A DNA stretch of 10,210 bases, from positions 1 through 10,210 of the forward strand of contig CAIXAY010000368.1 of assembly GCA_903917505.1 (NCBI GenBank), in the 5' to 3' direction. Origin of the DNA: an uncultured beta proteobacterium. GTDB taxonomy: Bacteria; Pseudomonadota; Gammaproteobacteria; Burkholderiales; Rhodocyclaceae. The notes beneath the pieces were generated by a model that saw only the letters and a program-made list of their open reading frames with translations, did not search any database and was not told where the DNA came from. Position numbers and translations under genes: made by a program. Shown here one piece after another: positions 6,375 to 10,210 of the stretch (its first letter is position 1; the number at the start of each line of letters is the position of its first letter).

Positions 6375-8117
6375 CTAGAGGGTCTCCGCAGTTTCAAGCA
6401 AGGCGCGCAGCGCTTCAATCGAATGGCCCCGGGCGAATTCCTGAAAAGTCTCGGCGATCGAATTGCGCTGCCGCAGGTAGATTTGCAGCAATCGTTCGAG
6501 CACTTGGGGCAACTGATCGTGCGGCACGTCGCGCAGGATTTCGCGCGCCAGCTCGCGCTGCTCGCCGTAGCCGCCGCCGAGATAAAGATGGTAGCCCTCG
6601 ACTTCGCTGTCTTCGCCGCTCGCCACCTTGGCCCCGAGCAGTCCGATGTCGCCGATGTAATGCTGTGCGCAGGAATTGGGGCAGCCGGTGAAATGGACGT
6701 TGATCGGCGTGTCGAGCGCCACCCGGCCATCGAGATAATCCATCGTCGCCAGCGCGTGCCCCTTGGTGTCGCTCAGGGCGAATTTGCAACCGCTGTTGCC
6801 GGTGCAGGCTACGAAACCGGCGCGCAGCTTCGAGACTTCGGCGGCCAGGCCGGCGCGCTCGAGTTCCGCGCGCACCGCGTCCACGTCGCTCGCGGCCAGG
6901 TCGGAAATGATCAGGTTCTGCCACACGGTGAGCCGGATGGTGCCGCTGCCGTAACGCGCCGCGATGTCGGCGACGGCCTGCATCTGCGCGACGCTGATGC
7001 GGCCGAGCGGCAGCGCCACGCCGCAATAGACGAGGCCCGCCTGGCGCTGCGCGTGGAAGCCGACGTGCGCGGCGCGCTGCACCGCCGGCCGCGCTTCGCA
7101 CTCGGCGAGCGGCAGGCGCGGCAAGGGCTCGGGCAGCAGCTTCTCGGCGGCGGCGAGGAAGCCCTCGTGCCCCAGGCGCTCGAGCACGTATTTCAGGCGC
7201 GCGCGCTTGCGGTCGGTGCGGTCGCCCTCGTCGATGAAGACACGCACCATGGCCAGCGCCACCGGCACGCACTGCTCGGCCCGGATGGCGACGCCGAGGT
7301 CGGCGGCGAAATCGCCATGGCCGGTGATGCCACCGATGGCGACGCGAAAGTAGATGCCTCCCGGCAGCGCCTTTCCGGCCGCGACGCGCACCGCGCTGAA
7401 GCCGATGTCGTTGGTATCGGCGAGCGCGGACACGGCGCCGCCGCCGTCGAAAGCGATGTTGAATTTGCGCGGCAGGCCGAACAGTTCGCGGTGATTGAGT
7501 ATGGTGTGGTGTAGCGACAGGCCGAGCGCGCGCGTGTCGCAGAGCTCTTCGGGATCGATGCCGGCGGTCGGGCTGCCGGTGATGTTGCGGATGTTGTCGG
7601 CGCCGGCGCCGCGCGAAGTGAGTCCCGCTTCGGCCAGGCGCTGCAGGATGTCGACCGGCGCGCGCGGGCCGATCTCGCGCAGCTGCAGGTTGGCGCGCGT
7701 CGTCACGTGCGCGTAGCCGCCGCCGTGCTCGGCGGCCAGCGCGGCGATGATGCGCAGCTTGGCCGAGTCGAGAATGCCGTTGGGCAGGCGCAGGCGCAGC
7801 ATGAACGAATCCTGCGCCGGCGCGACGTGAAAGAGGCCGTGGAACTTGTAGAGAAAGACGTCGGTGCCCTTGGGAAATTCGCCACGTTCAGCGTTCGCCG
7901 CGATCAGGTCCCAGATGTCGAGGCCGTGCCGCGCGCGCTTGGCCTCTTCTTCCTTGACGAGCGTTTTGCCGGCCGCGAGGAAGCGCTCCTGCGCCGCGTA
8001 GTGGGTGCCCTCGGGCCCGGCCGGCACGGCCGCGGAAGCGCCCGGCGTCTTGCGCGCGGCGGCGAAGCCGCGGCCGAGGCCGTCCAGGTAGCGCTTCTGT
8101 TCTTCGCTGAAATCCAT
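6375..8117 (-). CDS. nirA: NirA-family siroheme nitrite/sulfite reductase, probable assimilatory nitrite reductase
   Basis: A 580-residue cytosolic siroheme/[4Fe-4S] enzyme of the nitrite/sulfite reductase family, expected to reduce nitrite to ammonium with six electrons. The four cluster cysteines are present in the classical pattern: Cys438 and Cys444 (CTGNSGC), then Cys479 and Cys483 (CPNSC). The internal two-fold repeat of the family is visible: one ferredoxin-like half around FMLRLRLPNGILDSAKL and THVTTRANLQ-type sequence (HVTTRANLQLREI), the other around AQRQAGLVYCGVALPLGRI and GTIRLTVWQNLII. Length is normal for bacterial NirA-like proteins. ATG at 8117 lies 5 bases after the stop of the channel gene with no strong Shine-Dalgarno, suggesting translational coupling; its own TAG abuts the start of the reductase partner. 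Sulfite reductase is the alternative, but the nitrite-channel neighbour and the NtrC/sigma-54 signals favour nitrite. No siroheme synthase is in the window. Confidence 0.9.
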   Translation of the reverse strand: MDFSEEQKRYLDGLGRGFAAARKTPGASAAVPAGPEGTHYAAQERFLAAGKTLVKEEEAKRARHGLDIWDLIAANAERGEFPKGTDVFLYKFHGLFHVAPAQDSFMLRLRLPNGILDSAKLRIIAALAAEHGGGYAHVTTRANLQLREIGPRAPVDILQRLAEAGLTSRGAGADNIRNITGSPTAGIDPEELCDTRALGLSLHHTILNHRELFGLPRKFNIAFDGGGAVSALADTNDIGFSAVRVAAGKALPGGIYFRVAIGGITGHGDFAADLGVAIRAEQCVPVALAMVRVFIDEGDRTDRKRARLKYVLERLGHEGFLAAAEKLLPEPLPRLPLAECEARPAVQRAAHVGFHAQRQAGLVYCGVALPLGRISVAQMQAVADIAARYGSGTIRLTVWQNLIISDLAASDVDAVRAELERAGLAAEVSKLRAGFVACTGNSGCKFALSDTKGHALATMDYLDGRVALDTPINVHFTGCPNSCAQHYIGDIGLLGAKVASGEDSEVEGYHLYLGGGYGEQRELAREILRDVPHDQLPQVLERLLQIYLRQRNSIAETFQEFARGHSIEALRALLETAETL

Positions 8118-8122
8118 GACGC

Positions 8123-8956
8123 TTAGCGCTGCCCGTCGCTGGCGATCGCTACGCGTTTAGCCTTGAGCTCGCCCGGCGCCGCCGCGGCGGGCTCGAAGTA
8201 GCTCTGCGAGGCGACGAAGTAGGCGCCGCCGACGAACAAGGCACCGCCGACGATGTTGCCGAGCGTGACCCAACCGAGGTTCCACGCCGCGCCGGCGATG
8301 CTCACGCTTTCCGGGTGATTGCCGGCGAGCGCCAGGCCGAGCACGGTCATGTTGGCCACGCTGTGCTCGAAGCCGCAGGCGATGAAAGCGAGCAGGCACC
8401 AGAAGATGACCGCGCACTTGGCGATGTCCGAATCGACGCGCGCCGACATCCAGAGCGCCAGGCAGACCAGCCAGTTGCACAGCACGGCGCGGGCGAAAAG
8501 GGCCGCGGCCGGGGCGTTCATCTTGGCGGCGGCGACCTTCATGATCAGGCCGTCGGGCGAAGCGAGCATGGCGCTGCCGGCCATGTCGAGCAGCGCGACG
8601 AGCAGGAGCGCGCCGGCGAGGTTGCCGATCCAGGTGGTCAACCAGCTGGCGCCGACCTCGCCGAGCGTGCCGATGCCGCGAAAGCGGCGCAGCGCCATGA
8701 ACATCGTATGGCCGGTAAATAGCTCGGCGCCGGCGATCACGACCAGGGTCAGGGCGATGCCGAAAGTCGCGCCCATCACCAGCTTGCGAAACTCGGGCGG
8801 GATGTCGGCGCCGATCGTGAAAATGAGAATGATGCCGAGGCCGACGTAGGCGCCGGCGAGCATGCTGGCGACGAAGAATCCGGCGGGGGATTGGCGCAGG
8901 AAGATGAGCTTCTTCTCGGCAAGGCTGACAAAGCTTTCGTTGGTGGCGGAATACAT
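8123..8956 (-). CDS. nirC: Formate/nitrite transporter (FNT) family channel, probable nitrite uptake
   Basis: A 277-residue inner-membrane protein of the FocA/NirC family, which forms pentameric channels for small monovalent anions. About six hydrophobic segments are visible: residues 26-49, 58-87, 105-126, 151-171, 180-211 and 225-250. Family marks are AGAELFTGH (75-83, the broken-helix loop with the conserved Thr), GFEHSVANM (195-203, with the pore His198) and GWVTLGNIVGGALF (228-241). ATG at 8956 is chosen because AGGAG lies 6 bases upstream and the family sequence begins there; the open frame extends to 9019, but this would run through the predicted promoter. It is the first gene of the cassette, 5 bases before nirA. 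Family sequence alone does not separate nitrite from formate; nitrite is inferred from the adjacent nitrite reductase and the nitrogen-type control region. Confidence 0.9.
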   Translation of the reverse strand: MYSATNESFVSLAEKKLIFLRQSPAGFFVASMLAGAYVGLGIILIFTIGADIPPEFRKLVMGATFGIALTLVVIAGAELFTGHTMFMALRRFRGIGTLGEVGASWLTTWIGNLAGALLLVALLDMAGSAMLASPDGLIMKVAAAKMNAPAAALFARAVLCNWLVCLALWMSARVDSDIAKCAVIFWCLLAFIACGFEHSVANMTVLGLALAGNHPESVSIAGAAWNLGWVTLGNIVGGALFVGGAYFVASQSYFEPAAAAPGELKAKRVAIASDGQR

Positions 8957-8962
8957 GAGCGT

Positions 8963-8967
8963 CTCCT
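8963..8967 (-). promoter_or_regulatory. Shine-Dalgarno that fixes the FNT channel start at 8956
   Basis: AGGAG on the - strand lies 6 bases before ATG 8954-8956. The more upstream in-frame ATG (9019) falls beyond the predicted sigma-54 promoter and could not be on that transcript. Confidence 0.75.
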
Positions 8968-9003
8968 GAACATTCGACCGGCTGATCGGACAGGGTGGGT
9001 AAC

Positions 9004-9018
9004 GCAAACTTCGGGCCA
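9004..9018 (-). promoter_or_regulatory. Sigma-54 (RpoN) -24/-12 promoter of the nitrite cassette
   Basis: On the - strand the sequence TGGCCCGAAGTTTGC has the -24 GG and -12 GC separated by exactly 10 bases. It matches the consensus TGGCACG-N4-TTGC at every position except A to C in the fifth. Transcription would start near 8992, giving a leader of about 36 bases before ATG 8956, with the Shine-Dalgarno well placed in it. A sigma-70 alternative (TATAGC on the - strand at 9022-9027) has no good -35 element. Confidence 0.7.
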
Positions 9019-9058
9019 CCGGCTATACCCTATGGTTTTACTCGGGAATAGCGAAAAC

Positions 9059-9077
9059 TCGCACCGAAGCAGTGCGA
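9059..9077. promoter_or_regulatory. Probable NtrC binding site (TCGCAC-N7-GTGCGA)
   Basis: A perfect 6-bp inverted repeat separated by 7 bases contains the GCAC-N7-GTGC core (9061-9064 and 9072-9075) that defines NtrC sites. Its centre lies about 76 bases upstream of the expected sigma-54 start, a normal position for an enhancer-binding activator. The match to core, spacing and companion promoter makes this a strong candidate although a search was not run. Confidence 0.65.
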
Positions 9078-9088
9078 ATTGCGCGGAT

Positions 9089-9103
9089 CGTCGTCCCACG
9101 ACG
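9089..9103. repeat. Short inverted repeat CGTCGT-CCC-ACGACG after livF
   Basis: A perfect 6-bp stem with a 3-base loop lies 40 bases downstream of the stop of the ABC ATPase gene on the - strand. No T-run follows in that direction. It may be a weak terminator of the ABC operon that keeps its transcripts out of the nitrite cassette, or a part of the control region. Evidence for either role is thin. Confidence 0.3.
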
Positions 9104-9142
9104 GTGCGTCAGCGGCGGCGACCGGCGACTCGTAGTCAGCGC

Positions 9143-10210
9143 TCAATGGGCGCCGAGGTAGGCCTGGGTCAGTGCCGGGTTGGCGGCGATTTCAGCCGAG
9201 TCGCCGTGCGCGACGATGCGGCCGCTATCGCAGATCGACGCGGCGTCGGCGAGCGCCAGCGCCAGCGCCGCCATCTGGTCGACGACGAGCAGGGTCAGGC
9301 CTTCGTCGCGCAGCTGGCGCAGCGCTTCGAACAGTTCTGCGATGGCTTGCGGCGCGAGACCGAGCGAGGGCTCGTCGAGGATCAGGATGCGCGGTTCGGC
9401 CATCAGCGCGCGGGCGATCGCCAGCATTTGTTGTTCGCCGCCCGAGAGCAGGCCGGCGCGCTGGTCGAGGCGCGCGCGCAGCGGCGGGAAGCGGGCCAGC
9501 AGGACGTCGACCGCGGCTTCGCCGGCGTTGCCCTTGAGGAAAGCGCCGAGGCGCAGGTTGTCGCGCACCGAGAGTTCGGGAAACACCTGCCGTCCTTCGG
9601 GAACCAGCACCAGGCCGAGGCCGACGATGTGCTCGGCGGGCAGCGCCGAAATCTCGCGGCCGAACAGGCGGATGCTGCCTTGCACCGGCCGCTGCAGGCC
9701 GCTCAGGCTGCGCATCAGGGTGGTCTTGCCGGCGCCGTTGGCGCCGAGCAGCGCCAGCGTATGGCCGCTGCGCAAGGCCAGATCGATGCCGTGCAGCACC
9801 GGTTCGGCGCCGTAGCCGGTGGTCAGGCCGCTGACGGCGAGTGCCTCCGGCGTGCCTTGCGGCAGGCGGCGCGGCGTCGCGCTGCCGAGCGCCGCCGCGC
9901 CGCCGGGCTCGCCCAGATAGGCTTTGCGCACCGCCGCATCGCGCTGCACTTCGGCCGGCTTGCCGCTCGCCAGATAGACGCCCGCGTCGATGACAATGAC
10001 ATGATCAGAAATGTCCATGACGAGCGTCATGTCGTGCTCGACCAGGACGACGCCGATGCCGCTGCCGGCGATGCGCCGCAGCAGCAGCGCCAGCGCCGCC
10101 TTGTCGGCGTGCGCGAGGCCCGCCGCCGGTTCGTCGAGCAGCAGGACGTCGGGGTCGCCGGCGAGGGCGCGGGCGATTTCGACGAGGCGCCGGTCGACGT
10201 GCGCGAGACC
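9143..10210 (-). CDS. livF: Fused LivG-LivF-type ABC transporter ATPase (branched-chain amino acid/HAAT family), 5' end outside the window
   Basis: The frame stays open from the window edge to the stop TGA (9143-9145), giving 355 visible residues with two ATPase units. The first unit is the C-terminal part of a LivG-like domain: RRLVEIARAL, Walker B VLLLDEPAAGL, H-loop EHDMTLVMDISD, and a tail ending AYLGE. A Gly/Ala/Pro-rich linker of about 20 residues follows (roughly 9825-9900). The second unit is a complete LivF-like ATPase: Walker A GANGAGKTT, a signature LSGGEQQ, Walker B ILILDEPSLGL, and DQM in place of the H-loop His. LivF proteins normally have Gln there. No stop, start codon or Shine-Dalgarno separates the two halves, so this is one fused protein. 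It would energise uptake of amino acids or a related amide/acid at the inner membrane. The first-half signature is degenerate (LAHVDRR). Permease and binding-protein genes would lie upstream, beyond the window. Confidence 0.88.
   Translation of the reverse strand, partial: GLAHVDRRLVEIARALAGDPDVLLLDEPAAGLAHADKAALALLLRRIAGSGIGVVLVEHDMTLVMDISDHVIVIDAGVYLASGKPAEVQRDAAVRKAYLGEPGGAAALGSATPRRLPQGTPEALAVSGLTTGYGAEPVLHGIDLALRSGHTLALLGANGAGKTTLMRSLSGLQRPVQGSIRLFGREISALPAEHIVGLGLVLVPEGRQVFPELSVRDNLRLGAFLKGNAGEAAVDVLLARFPPLRARLDQRAGLLSGGEQQMLAIARALMAEPRILILDEPSLGLAPQAIAELFEALRQLRDEGLTLLVVDQMAALALALADAASICDSGRIVAHGDSAEIAANPALTQAYLGAH

Noticed and set aside
5832..7514. 560-codon open frame antisense to the reductase and nirA
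   Set aside because: It spans the junction of two well-supported genes on the other strand, is rich in Arg, Ala and Gly, and shows no domain or ribosome site.
8957..9019. N-terminal extension of the FNT channel from ATG 9019
   Set aside because: The 21 extra residues have no FNT similarity and would be encoded across the predicted sigma-54 promoter. ATG 8956 has AGGAG at 6 bases.

Overview
The window reads as chromosomal DNA of a Gram-negative, GC-rich proteobacterium, most likely a betaproteobacterium (Rhodocyclales/Burkholderiales-like). The grounds are the SucD C-terminus, which agrees with betaproteobacterial SucD as I remember it, the TRAP and Liv/HAAT transport genes, and sigma-54-type control. 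No database search was possible, so the taxonomy is inference.

Layout. On the + strand: the 3' end of sucD (2-577) with a perfect GC-rich hairpin just after it; an SMP-30-type sugar lactonase (754-1641, GTG start chosen by its Shine-Dalgarno); a TRAP solute-binding protein dctP (1735-2736); a canonical intrinsic terminator (2796-2833); and a fused DctQ-DctM permease (2864-4753). On the - strand, convergent with these after a 37-base gap: a three-gene cassette read from right to left, namely a formate/nitrite-channel family protein (8956-8123), a NirA-family siroheme nitrite/sulfite reductase (8117-6375) and an NADPH/FAD reductase carrying a four-cysteine Fe-S domain in place of the flavodoxin domain (6374-4791). 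Upstream of it, also on the - strand, lies a fused LivG-LivF-type ABC ATPase (9143 to beyond the window edge).

How the genes work together. The lactonase and TRAP genes look like an uptake-and-processing unit for a sugar acid or its lactone, with an internal terminator likely to keep permease expression below that of the binding protein. The - strand cassette looks like a complete nitrite-assimilation module: a nitrite channel, a siroheme reductase giving ammonium, and a dedicated NADPH-to-[Fe-S] electron-delivery subunit. Two sites upstream of the channel gene support this. One is a sigma-54 -24/-12 element with exact GG-N10-GC spacing (9004-9018). The other is a GCAC-N7-GTGC palindrome (core 9061-9075) matching the NtrC consensus. 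Together they point to nitrogen-limitation control and favour nitrite over sulfite as substrate.

The most interesting points are the NirA plus Fe-S/FAD reductase pair, which share a similar N-terminal sequence motif; the NtrC/sigma-54 control region; the strong terminator inside the TRAP operon; and the ABC ATPase fusion with a degenerate signature in its first half. By eye, the TRAP genes are less GC-rich than the cassette (for example about 42% G+C in 2401-2460 against 70% in 7741-7800).
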